DNA from: a virus
Direction: 5' to 3' (one strand)
DNA: 40,382 nt
Virus record (IMG/VR): IMGVR_UViG_3300031539_000114
Location: 1-40,382 of that record
Positions 22,310-30,486 of the stretch are shown here, in pieces. Numbering within the stretch: the stretch's first letter is position 1; every line of letters starts with the position of its first letter. The position numbers were made by a program, and so were the translations under genes. The notes under the pieces were generated by a model. The model was not told the origin of the DNA and did no database searches. It saw nothing but the letters and a program-made list of their open reading frames with translations.

Positions 22310-22885
22310 GTGACGACCGGAATCCCCACGTATTGTGACGGCTACCGCATGCGCTCTAGGCTAGAGGCAAGCTGGGGCCACTTCTTCGCTCTCTGCGGCT
22401 GGCATTGGAAGTATGAGCCCGTGGACCTCAGCGGGTACATCCCCGACTTCCTGCTGACATTCGCTCGCCGGCCATTGCTCATCGAGGTCAAGCCGGAAGG
22501 TGACCTCTTGGCCATGGGTGCCCATACGGAAAAGATCGACGAGTCTGGCTGGGACAAGAACGCCCTGATCGTCGGCACCGGCCCGCCCCGGCCCATCGAG
22601 GGCCTGCCCGTTATCGGCCTGATGCGGCAGTCCGACCCTATCATTTGCGGCTGGGATGCGGGCGTCCTCTTTCGCTGCATGGCTTGCCGGAAGGTTGGCA
22701 TCTACCACCAGTCTGGCTTCTGGGAGTGCCCGAACTGCGGCATGGCAGATGGCGCGTCCATTATCGGTCCGATATCTGCCCGCAAGATATACGAACTATG
22801 GGCAGAGGCCCAAAACTCGGCCCAGTGGAACACCCACACAGCAGAACCAGAACTAGGAATGGAACAATGCAGGCTTGGTACATAG
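22310..22885 (+). CDS. PD-(D/E)XK nuclease-like protein with zinc-ribbon
   Basis: A 191-residue product from GTG 22310 behind AAAGGA. RSRLEASWGHFFALCGWHWKYEP (about 12-34) is the helix that opens VSR/TnsA-type PD-(D/E)XK folds; YIPDFLL (about 43-49) and LIEVKP (about 56-61) supply D and E-x-K. A zinc-ribbon follows (C-x2-C at about 124-127, CPNC at about 141-144). Likely a DNA nuclease or nicking protein; it is the only nuclease near the methyltransferases besides HNH proteins, but not adjacent to any. Its leader forms a pseudoknot. Confidence 0.65.
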   Translation: MTTGIPTYCDGYRMRSRLEASWGHFFALCGWHWKYEPVDLSGYIPDFLLTFARRPLLIEVKPEGDLLAMGAHTEKIDESGWDKNALIVGTGPPRPIEGLPVIGLMRQSDPIICGWDAGVLFRCMACRKVGIYHQSGFWECPNCGMADGASIIGPISARKIYELWAEAQNSAQWNTHTAEPELGMEQCRLGT

Positions 22886-23733
22886 CCAGCTGGGCAGAAC
22901 GGTACGAGGTAACGGACCAGGGGCGGCCGGCGCGCAAAGGCCAGGCGGCGCGGGTTCGACCGCTGGCCTATGTCCGCCTCAAGGTCAACGGCTTCAGCCA
23001 GGGGCCGGGCTACAGGCGCCTACGCAAAGCTACAGGAACCTGTAGGAAGCTACAGGCCACGTTCGCGGTCTGGTGCAAGCTTCTGGAGTTGTCCGCAGAC
23101 CAGGTGCGCGAGCGGCGCGGCTGGATTTTGAACGACCAGGGCCTTCCGGCGAGCGCAGAGGACATCGCCTTTTATACTGGCTTTAGCGCAAGTGACATAA
23201 GGCAAGCGATGGACGTACTTTGCTCGTCAGAAGTGGCCTGGATTCGGCTAAAAACCTACAGGAACCTACAGGGGCCTGTAGGAACCTCCGCCTATACCTA
23301 TACCTATACCGATACCGATACCGAGACGGAAACAGAACCCCCCCCTACCCCCTCGCAGATTCCGCCGCAAGACGATCTGGCCTTGGCTGCTTTCGAGCGG
23401 TTCTGGTCGGCATGGCCCAAGCACCGTAGGCAGCGGGCCAAGAAGCAATGCCTCGCGGCATGGAGAAAAAGGCACTTGGCCAAGTATGCCGACCAGATCA
23501 TGGCCGTATTGGAGGCTGACAAAAAATCGCACGGCTGGACAAAAGACGGCGGCGAATTCATTCCTGCTCCGCTGGTGTGGCTAAACGGAGACCGCTGGGA
23601 TTGTGATTTGGATAGTCTGAATGCGCCTGCTACCGGCGAGATAGGCGGCCTGCCGGCGCCGCGGAACCCGACCTCTGAGGAATTGGACATAGCACTCGGC
23701 GAAGACCGCGTGCGGGGGCCGGATGAAACCTGA
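22867..23733 (+). CDS. Replication initiator protein
   Basis: A 288-residue product from ATG 22867. The N-terminal half (about 1-130) is a helix-turn-helix-type domain with AEDIAFYTGFSASDIRQAMDVL. A Thr-rich linker (YTYTYTDTDTETETE) comes from hexanucleotide repeats. The C-terminal half has FERFWSAWPKHRRQRAKKQC and FIPAPLVWLNGDRWD, the ending typical of phage replication proteins of the O/DnaD-like class that load the helicase. Iteron-like repeats lie within this gene, as in lambda O. It directly precedes, and overlaps by 11 bases, the primase-helicase gene. Confidence 0.75.
   Translation: MQAWYIASWAERYEVTDQGRPARKGQAARVRPLAYVRLKVNGFSQGPGYRRLRKATGTCRKLQATFAVWCKLLELSADQVRERRGWILNDQGLPASAEDIAFYTGFSASDIRQAMDVLCSSEVAWIRLKTYRNLQGPVGTSAYTYTYTDTDTETETEPPPTPSQIPPQDDLALAAFERFWSAWPKHRRQRAKKQCLAAWRKRHLAKYADQIMAVLEADKKSHGWTKDGGEFIPAPLVWLNGDRWDCDLDSLNAPATGEIGGLPAPRNPTSEELDIALGEDRVRGPDET
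23010..23326 (+). other. Candidate phage replication origin inside the initiator gene
   Basis: The heptamer CTACAGG occurs at 23010, 23030 and 23050 (exact 20-bp spacing) and at 23256 and 23266 (10-bp spacing); its complement CCTGTAG occurs at 23039 and 23275. Two pairs form near-perfect palindromes, 23030-23045 and 23265-23282 (CCTACAGG-GG-CCTGTAGG). Helical phasing fits initiator binding on one face of DNA. Six tandem hexamers (CCTATA x3, CCGATA x2, CCGAGA; 23291-23326) follow and are the most AT-rich part nearby, a possible unwinding site. Confidence 0.65.
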
Positions 23734-25534
23734 CCTGGACAAGTACCGTCGGGACGCTGACCTGCTCTTGTCAGAACTGTCGGCTGCTGGCGCGCGGGTG
23801 AAGTCCCGGCAGTCCATCGCTTGCCCGTTTCACGAGGACCGGCACCCATCTGCTGGGATATACGCCGACGACGGCATTTGGCGGTTCAAGTGTCATGCCG
23901 CAGGCTGCGGGTTCTGTGGTGACGTGTTCGACGTTCGGGCGAAGGCAACTCAGCGGCCTGTCGAGGATGTGATTCGGGAATGGGCCGGTAGGAATGGTGA
24001 AGGTAGGCCGGCCAAGAGGCAGCCTGTCTGGCCGATCCGCGAATACGAAGCTTGGCTGAACCGCGACGGGCGGCAGCATGAGGCGACTTACAGGTACACC
24101 AACCCAGACACCGGCGATCTTGACCTGGTGGTGTTCCGATACCGCGGCCCAGACGGACGGAAGCGATTCTCTCAGGCGACGGCGGTGCCCGGAGGCGTGG
24201 TGTTGAAGGCGCCGTCGGCGCCGCACCCGATCTACAACCGGACACGGATACGCTCGGCCGCCGAGGTGGTGGTGGTCGAGGGCGAGAAATGCGTCCATGC
24301 ACTTGCCAATATCGGGATTGTCGCCACGACTTCGCCGGGTGGCGCGGGCAAGGCAGCGAAGGCAGACTGGTCTCCCTTGGCCGGCAAGCGCGTCTATCTG
24401 TGGCCGGACAATGACCTGCCAGAAGCCGGCCGGTCTTCTGGTGGCCGGGAACACATGCGTACCGTGGCAAAGCTGCTTGAGGCCCTTCGGCCGGTGGCGC
24501 AACTGTTCTGGATAGAGCCCGACAACCTCAGCTTGGCCGACAAGGGCGATGCAGTTGACTTCCTAGCCATGTGTCCAACCGAAGCTCCTGGCGCTGGCCT
24601 GCGGGCGGTAGAACAGGTGTTGGCCCAGGCGATGCCAATGGGGCCGGGTGCCGAGGTCGCGGCCATCCTGGAGGCGACGATTGCCGGCGAACGAGAGTGC
24701 ATCCCGTGGCCCTGGCCCCAACTCAGCAGGCTGGCAAAGGCCCTGTTCCCCGGCACCGTAACCGTCGTTTGCGGAGACAGCGGCAGCAGCAAGAGTCTGC
24801 TGATGCTTGAAACCGCCATGCACTGGCACCGGGAGGGCCGCAAGGTCTGCATCTTCGAGCTGGAGGACGACCGGAGCTTTCACCTCTCGCGCGTTCTCGC
24901 ACAGCAGGCGGGCAATTCCCGGCTGATGGACGACGATTGGCTCCGGGCCAATCCCGACGAGGCGCGGCAGGCATATCAGGAACAGGCAGAGCTATTGGGC
25001 AGCTTCGGCCGCTGCATGAGCGAGGCGCCCGAGCGGCAGGTATCGCTTGACGCCCTGTTGGGTTGGCTGCACGAGAGGCTCGCCGAGGGCATAGAGATCG
25101 CGATTATCGACCCGGTGACGGCCGCAGAGGCGACGGATAAGCCGTGGATTGCCGACCTGAGATTCCTTATTGCCGCCAAGACCTTGATACGGCAGGCAGG
25201 CGCTCGGCTGATTTTGGTAACACACCCGAAGAAGGGCCGCAAGACGGCGATTGGCCTGGACGAGCTTGCCGGCGGGGCCGCCTATGCCAGATTCACCCAT
25301 ACCGTTTTGTGGCTGCAAACCTACTGGCCGGCGAAAAGCATGGTGGTTCAAACTCAATTCGGACCCGATAGCTTTGAGGTCAACCGGGTTCTCTATCTAT
25401 GCAAAACGCGGTGGGCTCGCGGTGCCGGCCTGCAGCTGGCCATGCACTTCGATCCGAATACGCTGACGTTCGGTGAAACGGGGGTCGTGATTGACCAGAA
25501 AGGAAAAGGCAATGCCAAAGCGCAAACCGAGTAA
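23723..25534 (+). CDS. Primase-helicase (CHC2 zinc finger, TOPRIM, RecA-like ATPase)
   Basis: The 603-residue product has a CHC2-type zinc finger (C34-x2-H37, C57, C62), a TOPRIM-type strand VVVVEGEKC with E186/E188 and DND at 229-231, then a RecA/DnaB-like ATPase with GDSGSSKS at 351-358 and Walker B IAIIDPV (D463). The P-loop is GxxGxxKS rather than GxxGxGKS, as seen in some phage helicases. It would prime and unwind DNA at the replication fork, loaded by the initiator encoded just upstream. The C-terminus ends in a basic Q/K-rich tail. Confidence 0.85.
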   Translation: MKPDLDKYRRDADLLLSELSAAGARVKSRQSIACPFHEDRHPSAGIYADDGIWRFKCHAAGCGFCGDVFDVRAKATQRPVEDVIREWAGRNGEGRPAKRQPVWPIREYEAWLNRDGRQHEATYRYTNPDTGDLDLVVFRYRGPDGRKRFSQATAVPGGVVLKAPSAPHPIYNRTRIRSAAEVVVVEGEKCVHALANIGIVATTSPGGAGKAAKADWSPLAGKRVYLWPDNDLPEAGRSSGGREHMRTVAKLLEALRPVAQLFWIEPDNLSLADKGDAVDFLAMCPTEAPGAGLRAVEQVLAQAMPMGPGAEVAAILEATIAGERECIPWPWPQLSRLAKALFPGTVTVVCGDSGSSKSLLMLETAMHWHREGRKVCIFELEDDRSFHLSRVLAQQAGNSRLMDDDWLRANPDEARQAYQEQAELLGSFGRCMSEAPERQVSLDALLGWLHERLAEGIEIAIIDPVTAAEATDKPWIADLRFLIAAKTLIRQAGARLILVTHPKKGRKTAIGLDELAGGAAYARFTHTVLWLQTYWPAKSMVVQTQFGPDSFEVNRVLYLCKTRWARGAGLQLAMHFDPNTLTFGETGVVIDQKGKGNAKAQTE

Positions 25535-25721
25535 GCGGTATCCGTGGTGGGAAGCGCGGTACGAGTGGGGCGGATTCGGTACGGACGTGTGGGACATGCT
25601 CGGCAGGGCATATCCTTCTCGCAAGCTCGCCATGGACGCTATCAAGCGGATGCGAAGAAGTTCGCACTACCGCAACATCCGCGGCCCCTTCCCCCTGGAC
25701 TACGCAGAGGAGAGACCATGA
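25512..25721 (+). CDS. Small basic hypothetical protein
   Basis: The 69-residue product starts MPKRKPSKRYPWWEARYEWG behind AGGAAAAGG and overlaps the primase-helicase by 23 bases. Basic N-terminus and aromatic residues suggest nucleic-acid binding, but no motif is recognised. ATGA overlap with the next gene. Confidence 0.5.
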   Translation: MPKRKPSKRYPWWEARYEWGGFGTDVWDMLGRAYPSRKLAMDAIKRMRRSSHYRNIRGPFPLDYAEERP

Positions 25722-26143
25722 CGACCACGACCCCGCCTGATCTCCCACGGTCAGAGCGAGACTTCTGCCGGTACTGCGGGGCAACTATCCCCCCGATTTT
25801 CGGCGAGGGGACTTGTCCGAAGTGCAATCCCCCCAACGAAGGCACCATGATACCTGCCGAGGCCGCGGCAATCGTTTTCACGGCGGACGCACCACGCCTG
25901 CTGTTGCCTCTCGGCGGCGAGATGCCGCTTCATGCCCTTGTGGCCGTCGGATGGTATGCCGCGCTTGGCAACAAGGAATTGGCCGCGCAGGTCATGGGCG
26001 AATTGGACGCGGCGATTGACGCCGCAGAGGCAGAGGAAGCAGGCGGCCAGGATGCAGCCGACGTTGAGGACGCGCAGAAAGCGCTCGGCGAGCCGGGGCC
26101 GAACATCCCGCTGGCGGACGTACTCAATCGACTAGACCAATAA
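25718..26143 (+). CDS. Zinc-ribbon protein with acidic helical C-terminus
   Basis: A 141-residue product with CRYCG (about 17-21) and CPKC (about 33-36), then an amphipathic middle (TADAPRLLLPLGGEMPLHALV) and an acidic alanine-rich helix (about 92-122). It is the last gene before the strong hairpin at 26149. Function unknown. Confidence 0.55.
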   Translation: MTTTTPPDLPRSERDFCRYCGATIPPIFGEGTCPKCNPPNEGTMIPAEAAAIVFTADAPRLLLPLGGEMPLHALVAVGWYAALGNKELAAQVMGELDAAIDAAEAEEAGGQDAADVEDAQKALGEPGPNIPLADVLNRLDQ

Positions 26144-26148
26144 ACAGT

Positions 26149-26191
26149 CCCCGCCCGGCGCTTGCCTTTGGCGAGACGGCGCCGGGCGGGG
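26149..26191 (+). terminator. Strong GC hairpin, possible terminator or processing site
   Basis: CCCCGCCCGGCGC (26149-26161) pairs over 13 bp with 26179-26191, with a nested CTTGCC/GGCGAG hairpin inside. It lies between two gene blocks and is not followed by a T-run, so a factor-dependent terminator or an mRNA-processing/stability element are the options. Confidence 0.5.
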
Positions 26192-26210
26192 CACAACTAA
26201 CGGAGCGTGT

Positions 26211-26666
26211 ATGATGCCAGGCGTATTAGCGGAGGTCAAGCGCGAAGATTCGCGGGATTTCCGGCCATGGCCCGCGGTGTTCCTGGAGGCCGTGGCCAAG
26301 CACCCGGATGGGACCATAGCTCTAATCAAAACGCTGGGAATCAGTACCAGCACCTTCTACGGCATGGTCCGCGGCAACGCCCCGGCGCATCGGCGGATTC
26401 GCGACCGGCTATGTGAAGTTCTGGGCCTACAGGAAACGGACATGCCGGAGGGCATTCCGCGGGTCGTCAGAAACTACCCGCCCGACTGGCCGAATCAGCA
26501 AGATGAACTCATGCGGGCGGGCCTACGGTTCATGGCTGACCTGCGGTGGTATCACACCTGCCCCAGCTCTGACCACCCTGGCCACGCAACCCGGGTTGCC
26601 AATCATGCCCAGCGGGTTCAGGCCGGCCTGCGGGCCGAGCGGCGACAGTTGGCGGAGGGCGCATGA
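26211..26666 (+). CDS. Helix-turn-helix protein, possible regulator
   Basis: A 151-residue product from ATG 26211 (a second ATG follows immediately). A Cro/CI-like segment lies at about 40-75 (ALIKTLGISTSTFYGMVRG, then IRDRLCEVLGL). The C-terminal half is rich in histidine, tryptophan and arginine (about 85-140) and unlike known repressor dimer domains. It is the first gene after the strong hairpin and could regulate the 26-30 kb block. Confidence 0.5.
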   Translation: MMPGVLAEVKREDSRDFRPWPAVFLEAVAKHPDGTIALIKTLGISTSTFYGMVRGNAPAHRRIRDRLCEVLGLQETDMPEGIPRVVRNYPPDWPNQQDELMRAGLRFMADLRWYHTCPSSDHPGHATRVANHAQRVQAGLRAERRQLAEGA

Positions 26667-27160
26667 TGCCGAGTACCCCTAAGCTCCTGATCGTCGGCTA
26701 CAGCGGCGTTGGTAAGACTGCCGTGGGCGAAATCCTTGCCGAGCTGACCAGCGGCAAGTGCGCGAACACCTCGGATTACATCATCGCGGACTATGCCCAG
26801 CTTTTGGGTCTGCCCGTGGCCGAGGTGCTGGCCAACAAGGTCAAGCTTCGGCGGAAGCTTTACGCCCATGCGACCCACATGAAGACCAAGGACCCGGCAT
26901 ACTGGGCGAGACTCGCCCTGTACAGCGGCGCGAACATCGTAACCGGCGTCCGCGACTCCGGAGAATTCGACGCTGCCCGGCCGCTGTTTGACCACGCCAT
27001 CTGGGTTCACCGGCACGGCTATGGCCCAAACGAAACAGACCGCGTGCATTCTCACGTTGCCGACAGGTTTGTGTTCGGCGGATATGAGGGCGGCCATTGG
27101 CGCCAGCAGCTTGAACGTCAATGCTATGCCCTATTACTCGATTTGGAGACGGAACTATGA
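26663..27160 (+). CDS. P-loop deoxynucleotide-kinase-like protein
   Basis: The 165-residue product carries Walker A GYSGVGKT at 12-19 and a lid-like arginine-rich segment (KVKLRRKLYAHATHMKTKD). NIVTGVRDSGEFDAA (about 92-106) resembles the phage dNMP-kinase type in which an aspartate and arginine bind the nucleotide. It could phosphorylate unusual deoxynucleotides. Overlaps both neighbours by ATGA. A general small-molecule kinase is the alternative. Confidence 0.6.
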   Translation: MMPSTPKLLIVGYSGVGKTAVGEILAELTSGKCANTSDYIIADYAQLLGLPVAEVLANKVKLRRKLYAHATHMKTKDPAYWARLALYSGANIVTGVRDSGEFDAARPLFDHAIWVHRHGYGPNETDRVHSHVADRFVFGGYEGGHWRQQLERQCYALLLDLETEL

Positions 27161-27534
27161 AGTTCTACGTTACTGGCCCCATGTCCGGCATGCCGGGCTA
27201 CAACCGGGAAGCCTTTGTTGAGATGGCGGAATGGCTGCGGGCGCAAGGCCACGAAGTCATTAACCCGGCCGAGCTTGACGACGGCGCGGAGCACGAGCCG
27301 TATGGGCAGTTGCTGGCCAGGGACGCCCACGTAATTCTCACAGACGAGGGCCTTGAGGGCCTTGTCCTCTTGCCCGGCTGGTCCGAGTCGGGCGGTTCCC
27401 GCATGGAGATAGCGGCGGCACAGGCTGTCCAGTTGCGGCTGTTCTTCCGCGACGGCGACGAGCTGCGGGAGATATGGGTTGCGGCGGAATGGGATGTTGA
27501 GGTGGTGATGGACGGCGACGGGGGCGATTCTTGA
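27157..27534 (+). CDS. DUF4406-type nucleoside deoxyribosyltransferase-like protein
   Basis: The 125-residue product starts KFYVTGPMSGMPGYNREAF with the glycine-rich substrate loop, then GHEVINPAEL and the strand LVLLPGW followed by SGGSRMEIAAAQ, whose glutamate is in the catalytic position of nucleoside 2-deoxyribosyltransferases. It is the second family member in the window (see 14240) and lies beside the kinase-like gene, suggesting nucleotide metabolism. Confidence 0.7.
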   Translation: MKFYVTGPMSGMPGYNREAFVEMAEWLRAQGHEVINPAELDDGAEHEPYGQLLARDAHVILTDEGLEGLVLLPGWSESGGSRMEIAAAQAVQLRLFFRDGDELREIWVAAEWDVEVVMDGDGGDS

Positions 27535-28217
27535 CCCTGCCCATAGACACCATCATCTGCGGCGACTGCCTTGAGGTCATGCGTGGCTGGTCGGATGGCT
27601 GCGTTGACGCGGTGGTGACGGACCCGCCGTATGGGATTGCTAAGGATCGTCACAGAACATTGACAGACGGTAGGATTTCGGCAACCGGCGCTGCCCACAA
27701 GGGGAATTGGTATAACGTCGTAGATGAATGGGATGCACAACCGCCACCCAGGGCTGCCTTCGACAGCATGTTGCGCCTGTCAGCAGTCCAGGTTGTCTTC
27801 GGTGGGAACTATTTTGCTCATATGCTTCCGCCGTCACCGGGCTGGATTGTATGGAACAAGGATAACGGCAACACAAAATTTGCTGATTTTGAGATGGCGT
27901 GGACATCTCGCCACGCTGCGGCGCGAATATTGCATTGGCGGTGGAATGGAATGCTGCAAGAGCCCGGGCACCCCAAAGATAAGCGGGTTCACCCAACACA
28001 AAAACCGCTTGGCCTCATGGCGTGGGTTGTGGCAAACTATACGAATGAGGGCGACGTGATTCTCGACCCCTACTGTGGCAGCGGCACGACCTGCGTTGCC
28101 TGTATTCAGCTTGGCCGCCACTTCATCGGCATCGAGAAAGAGCACAAGTACGTCGAGATCGCCCGCCGGCGGGTACGGGAAGCGCAGAACACCCTCTTTG
28201 CGGGGGCCACACCATGA
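27531..28217 (+). CDS. DNA adenine-N6 or cytosine-N4 methyltransferase, second copy type
   Basis: A 228-residue product from TTG 27531, in a TTGA overlap. Motif IV DPPYG at 31-35 and motif I DPYCGSGTT at about 178-186, beta-class order, with HPTQKPLGLM before motif I. The first 35 residues are nearly identical to the methyltransferase at 10499, including a shared DNA stretch around DPPYG, while the rest differs. This marks the N-terminus as a recombination point. It is less than half the length of the 10499 enzyme and probably has a different target. Confidence 0.85.
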   Translation: MTLPIDTIICGDCLEVMRGWSDGCVDAVVTDPPYGIAKDRHRTLTDGRISATGAAHKGNWYNVVDEWDAQPPPRAAFDSMLRLSAVQVVFGGNYFAHMLPPSPGWIVWNKDNGNTKFADFEMAWTSRHAAARILHWRWNGMLQEPGHPKDKRVHPTQKPLGLMAWVVANYTNEGDVILDPYCGSGTTCVACIQLGRHFIGIEKEHKYVEIARRRVREAQNTLFAGATP

Positions 28218-28468
28218 CCCTGCCTTCCGCCCTATCCTTCGGCCTGCTGATCTTGACGCTGATTGAGCGGGAACTGACGGCAAGGCGCCTATGGTGGGCG
28301 CCCATCGCCGGCCTGCTGATTCAACTGCCGTGGCTGGCATTTTCCATATGGCAAGAACTTTGGGGGATTGCCGCGCTGTCCGTGATTCTGGGGGTGATCT
28401 ACGCAAGGGCAATACCGAAATGGCGGGGGGAGAGAAAAGGAACCGAAGATGGCGAAACAACGGATTGA
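28214..28468 (+). CDS. Small membrane protein, two to three spans
   Basis: An 84-residue product with hydrophobic segments at about 5-17, 28-46 and 50-66, then a basic hydrophilic tail. The shape would suit a holin-like protein, but there is no lytic enzyme beside it. It overlaps the phosphoesterase gene by 20 bases. Confidence 0.5.
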   Translation: MTLPSALSFGLLILTLIERELTARRLWWAPIAGLLIQLPWLAFSIWQELWGIAALSVILGVIYARAIPKWRGERKGTEDGETTD

Positions 28469-29285
28469 CGCGCCGAATCTCGTGGTAGTCTCAGACCTGC
28501 ACTGCGGCTGCCGGCTGGGCCTGTGCCCGAAAACGGGCGTGCCGCTGGAGGACGGCGGAACCTACATGCCCAGCGCCCTGCAAAGGAAGCTCTGGGCCAT
28601 GTGGCGGCACTTCTGGGACAAGTGGGTGCCTGATGTATCTAGGGGCGAGCCGATTGTGGTGGTGGTCAACGGGGATGCGATAGACGGCGAACACCACAGG
28701 TCTAAGACGCCGTTTTCGCACAACATCGAAGACCACCGGAGATGCGCTCGCCTGTTATTGGCGCCGATTGCGAAACTCTGTGAGGGCCGCTTCTACATGA
28801 TAACCGGCACGGCGGCCCACGATGGCGAAGCAGGCCAGGAAGTAGAATCTCTGGCGCGGGAACTGGGGGCGATTCCCGACAGGACGGGCCGGCACTGCCG
28901 GTATTTCCTCTGGAAGACGGTCGGCCGCGGCTTGGTCCACATCTCGCATCATATCGGGACTACCCGGCGGGCGCACTATGAATCCTCTGCGCCACATGCC
29001 GAGCTTATCGCAGCCTTCACCGAAGCGGGGCGATGGCGCCGCCGCCCGCCGGATTTCGTGGTGCGCTCCCACAGGCACCGGCACATTCAAACCGAAATAC
29101 CGGCTGACGTGGGCGACGCCGTTTCGCTCGTTACGGCCGGCTGGCAGCTCAAGACGTCTTTCGTCCTGCAAAAGGGGATGACCGTCGAGCCGCCGCAGAT
29201 CGGCGGGGCCATCATCCGGCAAGGCCAGACGTACCTGTACACCCGCCACAGGGTCTGGTCAATCAAGGATTACGAGGTGGAGTAA
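28449..29285 (+). CDS. Calcineurin-like metallophosphoesterase
   Basis: The 278-residue product carries the metal-binding series: SDLHCG (D16, H18), NGDAIDGEHH (D76), GTAAHDGE (H124, in place of GNHD), VHISHHIG (about 163-170) and SHRHRHIQ (about 207-214). It lacks an obvious accessory domain. Phage members of the family act as nucleases or phosphatases in replication or repair; the target here is unknown. The change of N to A in the GNHD motif is unusual and could lower activity. Confidence 0.75.
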   Translation: MAKQRIDAPNLVVVSDLHCGCRLGLCPKTGVPLEDGGTYMPSALQRKLWAMWRHFWDKWVPDVSRGEPIVVVVNGDAIDGEHHRSKTPFSHNIEDHRRCARLLLAPIAKLCEGRFYMITGTAAHDGEAGQEVESLARELGAIPDRTGRHCRYFLWKTVGRGLVHISHHIGTTRRAHYESSAPHAELIAAFTEAGRWRRRPPDFVVRSHRHRHIQTEIPADVGDAVSLVTAGWQLKTSFVLQKGMTVEPPQIGGAIIRQGQTYLYTRHRVWSIKDYEVE

Positions 29286-29605
29286 TGGCAGGGAAGCTAG
29301 AAATTGGCATGGAGGAATGGTTGCGCGGCCTTGAACAGGCGGGGGTGCCCGTCCCCGGGGCCAGCGATGCGAAGGTTCTGTGTGACGCAGTTCTAGGCGG
29401 GGCTGACGATCTGGGCCTGACAGCAGCGGAAATCAGCAAGGCAACGGGCATGGCGCCCAGAACGGTGAGGACGCGCATTGCGGCCATGGTGCAAGCCGGC
29501 CAGTTCGTCAAGGGCCGCGCGCGCCGCCGGGACAGCCTGGGACACATGCAGCGCGTGGCCGTCTACCGGGCGGCAGCCTTGGTCGAGGGAGAGGGCAACG
29601 AATGA
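29285..29605 (+). CDS. Winged-helix protein
   Basis: The 106-residue product has a winged-helix region at about 43-75 (DDLGLTAAEISKATGMAPRTVRTRIAAMVQAGQFVKG), the helix-turn-helix and wing of a MarR-like or plasmid-regulator-like fold. It may control late genes. The stop of the phosphoesterase overlaps its ATG by one base. Confidence 0.6.
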   Translation: MAGKLEIGMEEWLRGLEQAGVPVPGASDAKVLCDAVLGGADDLGLTAAEISKATGMAPRTVRTRIAAMVQAGQFVKGRARRRDSLGHMQRVAVYRAAALVEGEGNE

Positions 29606-29697
29606 TATTGGCAGAGGCAATCCCGTGGCCGGTAGTTGTCCTGACACTGGCTGTCATGGGTCTCATTGGCTGGTGGTTGTGGCTGTTGCTCCGATAG
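29602..29697 (+). CDS. 31-residue single-span membrane protein
   Basis: ATG 29602 overlaps the winged-helix stop. Product MILAEAIPWPVVVLTLAVMG, then LIGWWLWLLLR: one tryptophan-rich transmembrane helix. Composition resembles small holin or lysis-regulator peptides. No further support. Confidence 0.4.
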   Translation: MILAEAIPWPVVVLTLAVMGLIGWWLWLLLR

Positions 29698-29770
29698 GTC
29701 GCCAACCGAGGCGATCTTCACAAGGCACGGCTTCTTTACCAGCAGCAGCAACTAGTCAAGGATCGCTTAC

Positions 29771-29872
29771 ATGCACCACCACCGCGACCCATCTGAGCTT
29801 GCACTAGAGGGCCTATTTGTTGCCCTGGCGATGCTGTGTGCCATTCTGCTGTTGGCGAGAGGATGCAACTAA
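29771..29872 (+). CDS. 33-residue single-span membrane protein
   Basis: ATG 29771, product starting MHHHRDPSELALEG with a hydrophobic helix (FVALAMLCAILLLA) and a short polar end. The Shine-Dalgarno is weak. Placed in a series of micro-membrane-protein genes before the packaging genes. Confidence 0.35.
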   Translation: MHHHRDPSELALEGLFVALAMLCAILLLARGCN

Positions 29873-29908
29873 AGGCTGGCACCCGCGCATAGGTACGGAC
29901 GAATTGTA

Positions 29909-30133
29909 ATGCCCAGAGACCCCCTCGTGGCAAAACGCGATACTGACAACCTCTGGGACACCCTGACGGCAACGCAGAAGCGGCGTTTACATCTTCGGCT
30001 TCGGGGCTATTCCTACCGGCACATTGCACGACTGGAGGGGGTCTGCCACAGGGCGATTCAGAAGTCGCTGGCGACCTGTGCGAAAAAAATACCCTCTTTG
30101 GGCGCCATGCTTTATAGCTGGGGCTATCGGTAA
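29909..30133 (+). CDS. Sigma-region-4-like helix-turn-helix protein
   Basis: The 74-residue product has LTATQKRRLHLRLRGYSYRHIARLEGVCHRAIQKSLATCAKKI, a helix-turn-helix of sigma-70 region 4 type (about 20-62). Proteins of this size upstream of the terminase genes, such as the RinA/ArpU group, often switch on late transcription. Location fits, identity not certain. Confidence 0.6.
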   Translation: MPRDPLVAKRDTDNLWDTLTATQKRRLHLRLRGYSYRHIARLEGVCHRAIQKSLATCAKKIPSLGAMLYSWGYR

Positions 30134-30147
30134 ATAGGTCGCCACCC

Positions 30148-30486
30148 ATGTCCTTACCTATAGAAGCTATGGGCGCATCCGAACAACCTGAGTATCCATA
30201 CGGCACCTCGGCGGCTGATTTTGCGAAATACCCCAAGCGGTTTCGTGAAGATGCGGTCCTGGAAGCGTGGCGGGCGTATCTCGGCGATGAAGACCCCATG
30301 GCCGCCGCAGGCCGTTATGTTAGGGCAGAGCGGCGGCACGAGAAGAACGAGATTGCCGTATCTCAGAGGGTTCCGGGCCTGGACGTGCACGATTTGCCCA
30401 TGTCAGAAGACGACTTCCCTCTGAGGCCGGAAGACATGGGCCTGCACCTCGACTCTTACCACGGCTGGTGCCGCGACGATATTTGA
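30148..30486 (+). CDS. Hypothetical protein, 112 aa
   Basis: Starts MSLPIEAMGASEQPEYPYGTSAADF. Acidic and tyrosine-rich, with an alpha-helical middle (about 30-65). The stop overlaps the next start. No family recognised. Confidence 0.5.
   Translation: MSLPIEAMGASEQPEYPYGTSAADFAKYPKRFREDAVLEAWRAYLGDEDPMAAAGRYVRAERRHEKNEIAVSQRVPGLDVHDLPMSEDDFPLRPEDMGLHLDSYHGWCRDDI

Noticed and set aside
22310-22885. PD-(D/E)XK gene as restriction partner of a methyltransferase
   Set aside because: It is 3 kb or more from any methyltransferase and lies in the replication module, so pairing is not supported.
23291-23326. Hexamer tract as a phase-variation microsatellite
   Set aside because: Units are six bases long, so changes in unit number keep the frame and could not switch the gene on and off.
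26149-26191. Calling this hairpin a certain intrinsic terminator
   Set aside because: There is no T-run after the stem.
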